From Nitrosomonas sp. Is35 (GTDB lineage Bacteria > Pseudomonadota > Gammaproteobacteria > Burkholderiales > Nitrosomonadaceae): a DNA stretch of 64,000 nucleotides. The notes beneath the pieces were generated by a model. The model did no database searches. It was not told the DNA's origin and was given only the letters and a program-made list of their open reading frames with translations. Both the position numbers and the translations under genes were made by a program. Of the stretch, positions 54,685 to 62,741 are shown one piece after another. Every line of letters starts with the position of its first letter. Within the stretch, counting starts at the first letter, position 1. The stretch lies in the NCBI RefSeq assembly GCF_033063295.1, contig NZ_JAWJZH010000001.1, forward strand, positions 2,542,001 through 2,606,000, given 5' to 3'.

Positions 54685-54932
54685 GGAGTTTTCCCATGCT
54701 GAAAGGTCAAATGGGCGCATCCGGCGCGCTGGTCAAAATGGCAGACGGGCCATTCGGCGGAAATGCTGTGCTGGTCTATTTTTCCTGTGCGGATTGTGCT
54801 GTTGAGGCTGCTCGTGCAGCCTCTGCGGGAGGGCATTTGATCCGTGAAAAAATGTCCATCGGTCCCTATGGCTTTATCGCTTTGATCCGGGACACCGAAG
54901 GCAACATGATCGGCTTGCATTCAATGCAATAA
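54685..54932 (+). pseudogene. Truncated VOC gene copy
   Basis: The last 82 codons of the VOC gene at 44094-44474, in frame to the same stop codon but without the N-terminal half (no metal site partner, no first beta-alpha module). An internal ATG at 54696 could give a 78-residue fragment, but it is unlikely to fold. It is part of the right direct repeat. Confidence 0.9.
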
Positions 54933-54954
54933 CTCCCGTTTCTCTCAACCGCAA

Positions 54955-54983
54955 TAAAAAAACCCCGCCACACGCAGCGGGGC
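54955..54983 (-). terminator. Terminator of the truncated haemoglobin gene
   Basis: Stem CCCCGC / GCGGGG with a T-run on the minus strand, 22 bp after the globin stop codon. A standard intrinsic terminator. Confidence 0.88.
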
Positions 54984-55004
54984 ATAAAACCGGAAGGAAT
55001 TGAA

Positions 55005-55580
55005 TTATTTGTTACGTACCCCAGCACGCTTTTGCTCAAGCACCTTGGCAACGGCTTTGATATCGGCTTCGCTTATACCGGCCAACTCAGCTTGTTGACC
55101 GATGATCTGAATGAATTTTGTAATGGTTCTATCCGGAATATTGCGCCCCTTGTGAATTTTAGGCATCGAACCCCGGCATTTATGACCGGTATCGAGCACG
55201 GTGCCATCATGCCGTGAGGAACCGCCCAAGTCATGATCCAGCATCATGGCCAAGCACTGCGAGATATCCACGGGGGTTTCCGTCAAATTGCCAAAGAACG
55301 ATGCGATTTCACGATCGGACAATAAAGCAGGCAATGCATAGTTATCCAAAAACGCCAAAATGCCATAATACCCGCCCAATCGAGACGCAACAGAGTCACT
55401 ATGTATCACCAGACGCGGTTCGTCCGAGCTATCGCTGGTGTTTGTTTGCTGTGTACTGGTCTTGACTTGATCCGCCATGACCGAACCGATGCCATCGACG
55501 GCAACCAGTGCGCAGATTAACGCCATCGCGAGATATTTAAGCCATTCCGGTGAAACTTGTCTTGATTGTGCAAACATCAT
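55005..55580 (-). CDS. Exported truncated haemoglobin (group 1-like)
   Basis: 191 aa. The N-terminal hydrophobic segment (YLAMALICALVAVDGIGSVMA) is a signal peptide or anchor. Residues 67-185 follow the 2-on-2 globin pattern: RLGGYYGILAFLDNYALPAL, SDREIASFF, then IHKGRNIPDRTITKFIQII with His143 as the likely proximal haem ligand, and GISEADIKAVAKVLEQKRAG. The start has GGAGAGGAAATC upstream. Periplasmic globins are uncommon; a role with NO or O2 is plausible in a nitrogen-cycle organism but not shown by sequence. Confidence 0.65.
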   Translation of the reverse strand: MMFAQSRQVSPEWLKYLAMALICALVAVDGIGSVMADQVKTSTQQTNTSDSSDEPRLVIHSDSVASRLGGYYGILAFLDNYALPALLSDREIASFFGNLTETPVDISQCLAMMLDHDLGGSSRHDGTVLDTGHKCRGSMPKIHKGRNIPDRTITKFIQIIGQQAELAGISEADIKAVAKVLEQKRAGVRNK

Positions 55581-55926
55581 GATTTCCTCTCCTGTTCATT
55601 CATTTCAGATTATTGTTTCCAGTACGCGTTTCCGCTCTCACTGGCAGTTCGTGGAATCTCTCAAAAATATTTTTGAAGTCCTTCCATTGCACAATACGCA
55701 GCCACTTGAGATTTGGATGCAAGCCATCATAAGATTTTTAATCTTTCTGCATATTCAATTTATATACAGACAGTTAAATAGCACTCACAAGAAAAAAAAC
55801 CGGCTCACTCAATCATGCAGTCATAGTCCGTTGCATCCAAACAGCAGATTCCTTCGTATAGATTTATAGAAGCGATCGCTTTCATATCGCTTGAGATGGC
55901 TCATCAACCGAAGGAAGGAAAATTTC
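55581..55926. other. Intergenic region between globin and monooxygenase genes
   Basis: 346 bp, moderately AT-rich, between divergent genes. It must contain two promoters. I see no supported gene and no distinct operator. Confidence 0.4.
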
Positions 55927-56226
55927 ATGTCGAAGCAAACTATCAAAGTCGTTGCGCACCTCATCGCACGCGCAGACAAAATTCCACAAGTGCAAGCGAT
56001 TCTGCAAGGAATCGTCGCACCAACGCGCCAGGAAGCTGGATGCTTGAGCTACCAGTTATTCAGCAATGACGGTAATCCGGTTGAATTTTTGTTTATCGAA
56101 GAATGGACAGACGAAAATGCCATCGTCGCACACTTCGGCACGCCGCATATCCAGAATGCACTGGCAGAAGTAACGCCCCTGCTGGCCCAAGCACCGGACA
56201 TCCAGAAATACACCTTACTGGCCTGA
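55927..56226 (+). CDS. ABM-family small monooxygenase
   Basis: 99 aa from the ATG at 55927, which has AAGGAAGGAAA upstream; a longer frame to 55891 is not needed. Typical antibiotic-biosynthesis-monooxygenase (YgiN-like) features are VVAHLIARADKIPQVQAILQ, TRQEAGCLSYQLFSND, FLFIEEWTDENAIVAHF and the C-terminal strand KYTLL. These dimeric proteins oxidise quinol-type or other small molecules without cofactors. Substrate unknown. Confidence 0.88.
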   Translation: MSKQTIKVVAHLIARADKIPQVQAILQGIVAPTRQEAGCLSYQLFSNDGNPVEFLFIEEWTDENAIVAHFGTPHIQNALAEVTPLLAQAPDIQKYTLLA

Positions 56227-56266
56227 CAAATCCATTCAGCCCGATAACACTGAGGAGAAACCGGCA

Positions 56267-56392
56267 ATGGCTGCAACCGGAAGATGTGCGCATTCCCCGC
56301 AAACTCGCGCGCAGCCGGTTTATCACGCCTTACTATCAGTAGTTTTTAGTGTGATGATTTTTTACCGCCGGCGACAGGAACCGTGTGCCTGA
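56267..56392 (+). CDS. Possible 41-aa ORF
   Basis: ATG with GAGGAG 10 nt upstream, coding MAATGRCAHSPQTRAQPVYH and then a short hydrophobic segment (LLSVVFSVMIFY). It fills most of the gap before the sigma factor gene. The ribosome site is good but the product resembles nothing known, so it may be chance or a gene remnant. Confidence 0.25.
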   Translation: MAATGRCAHSPQTRAQPVYHALLSVVFSVMIFYRRRQEPCA

Positions 56393-56457
56393 ACGCATCT
56401 GATGATATATTTCAGCACAGAAAAAAGACCAACGTAATGCGAAGGATTTGACCGGGA

Positions 56458-57063
56458 GTGACGACGAGCAGCACACACAATCGTGACAGCAGCGCTGCGG
56501 ATGCGCACATGCGGGCTTTAGTCACTGCGATTGCGGCGCATGACGAGCAGGCGCTGGCCGATCTGTACGAGGCCACGCTGAACCGGGTTTATGGCGTAGC
56601 GCTACGCATCACGCGCAATGCGCAAGCGGCTGAGGAAGTGAGCGAGGACGTGTATTGGCAAGTGTGGCGCGAAGCGCCGCGCTTCGATGCGCAACGCGGC
56701 AACGTCATCGCCTGGCTGCTGACGATCGCGCGCAGCCGCGCGCTGGATTACTTGCGCAAGGAAGATCATGCTGAACTTTGCGAGGAGCCGGAGCTTCTAT
56801 TAGCCCTTGAACCTTCGCACGACGGCGATCCGCAAGATCTGCTGGCCGCTACGCAGCATAATCTGAAATTGAATCAGGCGTTGCAGCAACTCGAACCGGT
56901 CCAGCGGCAATTGGTCGCGATGGCTTTCTTCCGCGGTTTGACGCACGAAGAGATCACTGCTTCCACGGGCCTGGCGCTGGGTACGGTAAAGTCGCATATC
57001 CGCCGCGCCCTGAAACAGCTGCACGAGGTGCTGGAAGACGATTTAATCAAAGGCTTTGAATGA
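56458..57063 (+). CDS. ECF-type sigma factor
   Basis: 201 aa, GTG start. Region 2 is at residues about 30-105 (LADLYEATLNRVYGVALRIT; VSEDVYWQVWREAPRFDAQR) and region 4 at about 135-190 (LEPVQRQLVAMAFFRGLTHE; GTVKSHIRRALKQLH). It overlaps the double-cupin gene by 4 bp, which marks that product as its partner. The arrangement resembles RpoE/ChrR- or EcfG-like cupin-linked ECF pairs (ECF11/ECF-cupin type). The target promoters cannot be read here. Confidence 0.93.
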   Translation: MTTSSTHNRDSSAADAHMRALVTAIAAHDEQALADLYEATLNRVYGVALRITRNAQAAEEVSEDVYWQVWREAPRFDAQRGNVIAWLLTIARSRALDYLRKEDHAELCEEPELLLALEPSHDGDPQDLLAATQHNLKLNQALQQLEPVQRQLVAMAFFRGLTHEEITASTGLALGTVKSHIRRALKQLHEVLEDDLIKGFE

Positions 57064-57905
57064 TGAAAAAACGCTATTCATTAGACCCGGACAATCCGCA
57101 ACACGCAGAAAAAGTCGAATCGGCTTTGCTGGAAGGAATGGCGTCATTGCAGCCGAGCGCGCAACAACGCGCAAAAATCCGCGCGCAGCTTTTTCAGCGC
57201 ATTCATGCCAGCGCGGCTGCGGAATCGGCGCGCATCACCGTGCGCAGCGATCAAGGCCAGTGGCGCAAGATCCGCCCCGGCGTGCGCGCCAAAACGCTGG
57301 ATAAAAACAGCCGTGCCTTCTTGCTCGATCTCCAACCCGGCGCCAGCCTGCCGATGCACCGCCACCATGAAGACGAAGAATGCGTGGTATTGCGCGGATC
57401 GGCCAGTCTCGGAAACCTCAGGGTGAGTACCGGAGATTATCACATGGCGCGCGCGGGCAGCCGGCATGGCAAAATCTCGTCGGAAAGTGGCGCGCTGCTG
57501 TATTTGCGCGGCATACCGGTAGGCCACAGCGCGGAAGTCGCGCGCGACTTGCTCACCGCGTTCCTGCTCGGCGAAGGCCGCGAATTAATCACCATCCGCG
57601 CCAACGAAGGCGAATGGTCGGATGTGGCGCCCGGCGTCTCCAGCAAACCGCTATACGACGATGGCCATAGCCGGTCGGCACTGATCCGCATCGCCGCCGA
57701 TGCGTGCTGGACCACACCGCAACCGTTGCTCGCGCACGACGAAGAGTGTCTGTTGCTCGAAGGTGACGCATTCTTCGGCGACACGTTGCTGCGCAGCGGC
57801 GACTGGCAACTCGCACCGGCGGGCTCGGAATCCCGTCCGATCTCGACCGGCAAAGGCGCATTGGTATTCATGCGCGGCGCGCTGGACAACCGGCAATCGA
57901 TCTAA
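57060..57905 (+). CDS. Double-cupin protein, probable anti-sigma/sensor partner
   Basis: 281 aa. A short helical N-terminus (residues 1-60) precedes two cupin domains. Cupin 1 (about 70-165) has LPMHRHHEDEECVVLRGSAS with a His-x-His-His...Glu metal set. Cupin 2 (about 180-275) has LLAHDEECLLLEGDAFFGD, where one His is replaced. The N-terminal zinc finger of ChrR anti-sigma factors (H-x3-C-x2-C) is absent. Overlap with the sigma gene supports a regulatory pair; how it binds sigma is unclear. Confidence 0.8.
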   Translation: MMKKRYSLDPDNPQHAEKVESALLEGMASLQPSAQQRAKIRAQLFQRIHASAAAESARITVRSDQGQWRKIRPGVRAKTLDKNSRAFLLDLQPGASLPMHRHHEDEECVVLRGSASLGNLRVSTGDYHMARAGSRHGKISSESGALLYLRGIPVGHSAEVARDLLTAFLLGEGRELITIRANEGEWSDVAPGVSSKPLYDDGHSRSALIRIAADACWTTPQPLLAHDEECLLLEGDAFFGDTLLRSGDWQLAPAGSESRPISTGKGALVFMRGALDNRQSI

Positions 57906-57951
57906 AAACCCTGGCACTATCCATTGAGCAAAACATTATTGAGATTCACAC

Positions 57952-58845
57952 ATGCGTATCGGTATTGATCTGGGTGGTACAAAAATAGAAGGCGTAGTGC
58001 TCGACCACAGTGGCAACGAGCTGCTGAGAAAGCGCGTGGATACACGGCAGGCGGAAGGTTATTCCGCCATTCTGCAAATCCTGCGGCAACTCGTCCGCGA
58101 TCTGGAAGCGGAAGCCGGCACACGCTGCCCGGTTGGCATCGGCACGCCCGGCGCCATTTCGGCGGTAACCGGCAAAATGAAAAATTCCAATACCGTTTGC
58201 CTGAACGATCAACCGCTGCTGGAGGATTTGCAAAACATACTGCAACGCCCGCTGCGCATCGCCAACGACGCCAATTGCTTCGCCCTGAGCGAAGCGCTGG
58301 ATGGTGCGGGAAAAGGTTACGGCATGGTGTTCGGCGTGATCATGGGCACCGGCGTGGGCGGCGGCATCGTGTTCAACGGGCAATTGCACCCAGGCCGCCA
58401 GCACATCGGCGGCGAGTGGGGACACAATATCCTCGAATGGAATGGGCCGGATTGCTACTGCGGCCAGAAAGGCTGCGTCGAAACCCTGATCTCCGGCCCC
58501 GGCCTGGCCGCCGATTATCACCGCCACGGCGGCAATCAAACATTCACGGCCAACGACATCGTGGCGCTGGCAGCGCAAGGCGACGCCTTGGCGGAAGCAA
58601 CGATGCAACGCTTCTTCGACCGCTTCGGCCGCGCCTTGGCGATGGTCATCAACATCCTCGACCCCGATGCCATCGTCCTTGGCGGCGGGCTTTCCAACAT
58701 CGACCGGCTCTACAGCGAAGGCCGCAACCGCGTCGCGCATTACGTGTTCAACGATCAGCTCATCACCCCGATTCTGAAAAACATCCACGGCGACAGCTCC
58801 GGCGTGCGCGGCGCAGCGCAGTTGTGGCGAACCGATGAAATCTAA
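57952..58845 (+). CDS. ROK-family sugar kinase (fructokinase/Mak-like)
   Basis: 297 aa. MRIGIDLGGTKIEGVVLD is the ATP loop. IANDANCFALSEALDGAGKG contains the catalytic Asp. VIMGTGVGGGIVFNGQ is the second phosphate loop. WGHNILEW...CYCGQKGCVETLISG is the ROK zinc motif (His plus three Cys). The layout is closest to fructokinase/N-acetyl-sugar kinases of the Mak group. It probably feeds hexose phosphates to the glycogen/sucrose pools; substrate not certain. Confidence 0.9.
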   Translation: MRIGIDLGGTKIEGVVLDHSGNELLRKRVDTRQAEGYSAILQILRQLVRDLEAEAGTRCPVGIGTPGAISAVTGKMKNSNTVCLNDQPLLEDLQNILQRPLRIANDANCFALSEALDGAGKGYGMVFGVIMGTGVGGGIVFNGQLHPGRQHIGGEWGHNILEWNGPDCYCGQKGCVETLISGPGLAADYHRHGGNQTFTANDIVALAAQGDALAEATMQRFFDRFGRALAMVINILDPDAIVLGGGLSNIDRLYSEGRNRVAHYVFNDQLITPILKNIHGDSSGVRGAAQLWRTDEI

Positions 58846-58925
58846 TGTTTAAACACCAAAAACCATGAATACCGAATTCAAGATATACTATAAATCTATG
58901 TATATCATTACTTAAGGATTAACTA

Positions 58926-59156
58926 ATGCAAGTTGCCAAATGGGGTAATAGCTTAGCGGTAAGATTACCCGCCGCCGTGGTTGAAGTATTGGATCTCAAG
59001 GAAGGTGACAATATTGAAATTCATGTCACGGGATCGCGCGACCTGGAAATCAGCAAAACACCCGAAGTGCGCGAGATTCTTGCCCGCTTAAGAAAATACC
59101 GCGGAAAATTACCAGCGGATTTTAAATTCGACCGTATCGAAGCCCATGACCGATAA
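58926..59156 (+). CDS. AbrB/MazE-type antitoxin
   Basis: 76 aa. MQVAKWGNSLAVRLPAAVVE with VLDLKEGDNIEIHV is a swapped-hairpin AbrB DNA-binding domain; the C-terminal tail would wrap the toxin. AAGGATTAACTA precedes the ATG. It overlaps the toxin gene by 11 bp. Confidence 0.92.
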   Translation: MQVAKWGNSLAVRLPAAVVEVLDLKEGDNIEIHVTGSRDLEISKTPEVREILARLRKYRGKLPADFKFDRIEAHDR

Positions 59157-59547
59157 GGCATTTCTGGATACCAATATTCTTCTGTACTTATTGTCCGCAG
59201 ATCCCATAAAAGCCGGAAAAGCGGAAGATATCATCGCTAGCGGGAGCACCATCAGCGTTCAAGTTCTCAACGAATTTGCCAGCGTAGCATCGAGGAAGCT
59301 GCAAATGCCGTTTGAGGAAATTCAGGAAATCCTTACGCAAATACGAACGATTTGCGCCGTGGAGCCAATAACGATTGACACTCACGACCGTGGAATTCAA
59401 CTCTCCATGCAATACCGTCTTTCAATATACGACGCCATGATCGTCGCAGCAGCCTTGCTCGCAGGTTGCACTACTTTGTATTCCGAGGACATGCACGACG
59501 GACAAGTCATCGATCAGCAGCTCACCATAAAAAACCCTTTTGTGTAG
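59146..59547 (+). CDS. VapC-type PIN-domain toxin
   Basis: 133 aa. The PIN acidic residues are present: Asp in FLDTNILLYLL, Glu in VQVLNEFASVASRK, Asp in YDAMIVAAALLAGC and Asp in LYSEDMHDGQVI. It is a likely RNase neutralised by the preceding protein. The active site looks intact. Confidence 0.92.
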   Translation: MTDKAFLDTNILLYLLSADPIKAGKAEDIIASGSTISVQVLNEFASVASRKLQMPFEEIQEILTQIRTICAVEPITIDTHDRGIQLSMQYRLSIYDAMIVAAALLAGCTTLYSEDMHDGQVIDQQLTIKNPFV

Positions 59548-59566
59548 CCTATTCGCCAAGAAATCC

Positions 59567-59585
59567 GCAGGGGCTGCGCCCCTGC
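59567..59585. terminator. GC-rich hairpin after the toxin gene
   Basis: Perfect 8-bp stem GCAGGGGC / GCCCCTGC with a 3-nt loop, between the converging toxin gene and SUMF1 remnant. No T-run on either side, so terminator function is uncertain. Confidence 0.5.
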
Positions 59586-59619
59586 ACTTCGCAAAGAGCA
59601 AAAGCGCAAAGATCAAAGG

Positions 59620-60334
59620 TCAAAAAACCCTGGCGATGCGAAAACCCAAGCTGATGTTCGTCCTGCCTGCGAGGACCCAGTTACGTTTAGCCGACCGCAA
59701 GAGTTGTGGTTTGTTGAGCCACGAACCACCTCGAACCACCCGAAGCCTGCAATCGCCACCATTCTCATCCTGCCAAGCCGAACCGTCATCCGGCGCATGG
59801 TCGTAATGGCCATGCCAGCAATCCTGCGTCCATTCCCAAATGTTGCCGTGCATATCATACAATCCCAACGAATTTGGCGGAAAAGAACCCACCGGCAGTG
59901 TTTGGCCATGGTTCCCAGCAAAATTTGCTTGATCGGAATTAATCGTTTTCCCGGTATAAAACGGTGTTTGGGTTCCGGCGCGGCAAGCATATTCCCATTC
60001 GGCTTCACTCGGCAAACGATAGTATTGCTTTGTTAGTTTGCTTAGCCACTTGCAATATGCTTGTGCGTCATGCCAGGTAACGTTGATGACCGGGCGATCC
60101 CCTCGCCCCCAATCTTTGTCATCTGGCTTTTCCCGTTGAGTATTTTTGCAAAACTGGTCGTATTCATCGAAAGTCACCGAGTAAACACCCAGAGCAAATA
60201 GATTCTCGATGCGGATTACATGTTGCGATCCTTCGTTATCGTGCCTTCCTAGCTCATCATCCGGCGAACCCATCAAAAAACGCCCAGTAGGAATAACCAT
60301 CATTAGTGGCCCTTCACCGCCAAATTTAAATTTA
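59620..60334 (-). pseudogene. 3' part of a broken TIR-SUMF1 gene (SUMF1/FGE domain)
   Basis: The SUMF1 (formylglycine-generating-enzyme-like) domain is complete here: MVIPTGRFLMGSPDDE, VTWHDAQAYCKWLS, YRLPSEAEWEYACRAG, GLYDMHGNIWEWTQDCW and VVRGGSWLN. Just upstream the frame continues as KFGGEGPLM through the 8-bp target duplication TAAATTTA into the TIR fragment at 62734-63219. The insertion-sequence nest separates the two halves. The fragment alone, from the internal ATG at 60303, could still be translated as a free 227-aa protein. Confidence 0.9.
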
Positions 60335-60353
60335 GGGGCTGTAGTAGATCAGG

Positions 60354-61007
60354 TTAAATATGAGTCCAAGATTTCAAAATTTTTAACTGTTGTTTAGGAG
60401 TTCCATAATTGAATCTGAATTCACATTCCTTGAGAAACAATGGAAATGATCCTTTAGGAATACCATTGTATTTTCTTAAGACGCGTTTGGCCTGATTCCA
60501 AAAGTTTTCAATGCCGTTGATGTGATTCTTACCTTGTGCAAATAGTGTGGAATGGTTGATACGCTTATGGTAAAAATGATTCACGTCGAGCGCATTATAA
60601 CTACGATAGCAGTCTGTATAAACTATGCTGTCAGGCGCTATCTTTCTAGTAATTAGCGGCATCAACGTTTCTGTCTTAGTATCTCCAACAACCCTCGTAT
60701 AAACCTTGCCACCGCGCTTCAATATGCCAAAAACAGCAACCTTACCCGCAGCGCCGCGACCACGCTTGCCCTTACGAATACCACCAAAGTAGCTTTCATC
60801 TAATTCCACTACACCATGAAAAATTTCGTGAGATTCTTGCTCTAGATGATAAACAATCACTTCCCGTATTTTGCGATAAAACAGTGCTGCACTATTAGGT
60901 TGAATTCCCAATATATCGGCTGCTGATCGCGCTGTAACTTCCAACACAAAATATTCCAACAACCTTGATTGCGTTTTCTTTAATAATCTACAATGACTTA
61001 TCTTCAT
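60354..61007 (-). CDS. IS1595-family transposase
   Basis: 217 aa with a DDE/ISXO2-like domain: VVELDESYFGGIRKGKRGRG, VYTDCYRSYNALDVNHFYH and GIENFWNQAKRVLRKYNG. The reading frame is intact. The IS5 insertion 1 nt upstream of the ATG has removed the native ribosome site and promoter, so expression is doubtful. Confidence 0.93.
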   Translation of the reverse strand: MKISHCRLLKKTQSRLLEYFVLEVTARSAADILGIQPNSAALFYRKIREVIVYHLEQESHEIFHGVVELDESYFGGIRKGKRGRGAAGKVAVFGILKRGGKVYTRVVGDTKTETLMPLITRKIAPDSIVYTDCYRSYNALDVNHFYHKRINHSTLFAQGKNHINGIENFWNQAKRVLRKYNGIPKGSFPLFLKECEFRFNYGTPKQQLKILKSWTHI

Positions 61008-61009
61008 TA

Positions 61010-61813
61010 GGGTCTGTTAACACAATCTGATTGCTTCGACGATGAGAGCGAAGTGGATAAAGGAGATGAAGACGACATCGAGCTTATCGAACCTGGAGAA
61101 GATGCGGCGAAATCCCTTGAGCCTTCTGAACAATCGTTCGATCTCGTTGCGTTTTTTGTACATGGCACGGTTGTATTCCCAGGGTGACAAGCGATTTGCT
61201 TTGGGCGGAACAACCGGGATGTAACCCAAATCTAGTGCCAGTTGCCGGGTTTGGTCGCCCTCATAAGCACGATCCATCAGCAGGTAGGTGGGCGTATTGA
61301 CGGGACCGAGGGAAAGCAAAAGCTGCCTGCCCTCTGGCGCATCGTGGGCGTGACCGGGCGAGAGGGCAAAGCTTATGGTTGTTCTGGAATCTGCGGCAAC
61401 CAGATGAATTTTGGTGGTCCATCCACCTCGAGATTTTCCGATGGATTGGGGGCCGTTTTTTTTAACGCACCCGTACCGTCGGGATGGACTTTGATGCTGG
61501 TGCTGTCCAGCGAAACAGTTTCAATACGGATACGGATGATTTGCTGATGCTGAAGTTGCCCAAATACATGGCTCAGTACACCACTCTTTGCCCAGCGATT
61601 CATGCGGGTATAGATGGTATGCCAGTTGCCGAATCGCTTGGGCAGTCCTCGCCACTTGCAGCCATGCTCGGCAACGTAAAGAATGGCATTGAGAACTTGC
61701 AGATTGGAATGGCTGACGTTGCCACGCTGACGCGGCAGGCAGTGCTCGATCTGTTGATATTGAGTTTCGGTGATTTCCATCACCAAATTATATCAAATAG
61801 CGTTAACAGGCCC
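61010..61813 (-). mobile_element. IS5-family element (IS427-like group)
   Basis: 804 bp with imperfect ends GGGTCTGTTAACA and GGGCCTGTTAACG. A 2-bp TA duplication is visible at 61008-61009 and 61814-61815. It carries a two-frame transposase, as in IS427-type members. Confidence 0.88.
61017..61786 (-). CDS. IS5-family transposase, two frames joined by probable -1 frameshift
   Basis: The first frame (61786 to 61373, 137 aa) holds the N-terminal part (CKWRGLPKRFGNWHTIYTRM; SLDSTSIKVHPDG). The second frame ends at 61017 (LLMDRAYEGDQTRQLALDLG; KKRNEIERLFRRLKGFRRIF) and contains the last catalytic residues. Switching back one base at the GGAAAAT stretch (plus coordinates about 61433-61439) joins them as ...GKSRGGWTTKIHLVAADS, the normal family sequence. 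This is typical programmed frameshifting. Confidence 0.85.
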
Positions 61814-61822
61814 TAAATTAGC

Positions 61823-62696
61823 TGTAAGAATTACTAGCGTTGTTTACAGTATTTGGGAGAATACTGTAGATGAACATACACAAACGCACCCGATTAACTT
61901 TATTAGATCGTCAGGAAATCTGGCGGCTTTATCAAACCCGGCTGTGGAAGGTGGCGCATTTGGCGGAACGCTTTCATGTCAGCCGGCCAACGATTTATGA
62001 TGTACTGAAACGCGCGAGACTGCAGGAATTTACGCCGCGTGACAGCACCAATCAGCGGTTCAAGACGTTGCAATACGGTCTTAAGCGCCTGGCTAAGGTC
62101 GAACAAGCCATCCAGGAACGGCTCAAGCGTGAAGCCAAACGCTATAACAAGTCTTACCCAGGTGAGCTTGTTCACTTTGATACCAAGCGGCTTTCCTTGT
62201 TGAAAGGGCAATCCGCCAATGAACCTCGCGAGTACCTGTTTGTGGCCATCGATGATTTTTCCAGGGAGCTGTATGCCGATATTTTTCCCGATAAAACTCA
62301 ACACAGCGCAGCTCGCTTTCTCATAGACACTGTCATTGCCCAATGTCCGTATCAGATCGACTGCGCTTATTCCGATAACGGCAAGGAATTTAAAGGAACT
62401 GACGGCCATGCTTTCGGCAAAGCTTGCACACAACACGGTATCGGACAGAAGTTTACCCGCATCAATCGTCCGCAAACCAATGGCAAAGCCGAACGAGTCA
62501 TCCGCACCCTGATGGATATGTGGCACAGCCAGATTTCCTTTAAAGACTGCGCCGATCGGCGCATTCTGCTTTCCCGTTTCATTAACTTCTACAATACCGT
62601 CAAACCTCATAAGAGTTTGAATAATGCTACCCCTTATGAAATACTTCACGCTTATTTCAATCAACCTCTCTGTAAACAACCCTGAGATTTCTTACA
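61823..62696 (+). mobile_element. IS481-family element
   Basis: 874 bp bounded by long imperfect inverted repeats, TGTAAGAA...GTTGTTTACAG at both ends. A 7-bp target duplication AATTAGC lies at 61816-61822 and 62697-62703. It inserted into the right part of the IS1595 element. Confidence 0.92.
61870..62685 (+). CDS. IS481-family transposase
   Basis: 271 aa, intact. The N-terminal helix-turn-helix (RLTLLDRQEIWRLYQTRL; HVSRPTIYDVLKRARL) is followed by an rve integrase core with Asp in ELVHFDTKRL, Asp in CAYSDNGKEFKG and Glu in RINRPQTNGKAERVIRTL. It may be active. Confidence 0.93.
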   Translation: MNIHKRTRLTLLDRQEIWRLYQTRLWKVAHLAERFHVSRPTIYDVLKRARLQEFTPRDSTNQRFKTLQYGLKRLAKVEQAIQERLKREAKRYNKSYPGELVHFDTKRLSLLKGQSANEPREYLFVAIDDFSRELYADIFPDKTQHSAARFLIDTVIAQCPYQIDCAYSDNGKEFKGTDGHAFGKACTQHGIGQKFTRINRPQTNGKAERVIRTLMDMWHSQISFKDCADRRILLSRFINFYNTVKPHKSLNNATPYEILHAYFNQPLCKQP

Positions 62697-62741
62697 AATT
62701 AGCTTATCAGTTAAGCTAATCTACTACAGCCCCTAAATTTA

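Larger units (their letters stand above)
54685..55027. repeat. Right copy of 343-bp direct repeat
   Basis: Same extent as 44227-44569. Here the right end runs into the intact globin gene, so this copy has the original right junction, while the left copy has the original left junction (the intact VOC gene). Confidence 0.92.
60335..62733 (-). mobile_element. IS1595-family element, interrupted by two other ISs
   Basis: Terminal inverted repeats GGGGCTGTAGTAGAT at 60335 and (reverse complement) ending at 62733. An 8-bp target duplication TAAATTTA lies on both sides (60327-60334 and 62734-62741). IS1595-family elements make 8-bp duplications. The element was later split just upstream of its transposase start codon by an IS5-type and an IS481-type element; without them it would be about 0.7 kb. 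Confidence 0.93.

Noticed and set aside
54696..54932. Second functional VOC gene
   Set aside because: It lacks the N-terminal half needed for the metal site and is explained by the direct repeat.
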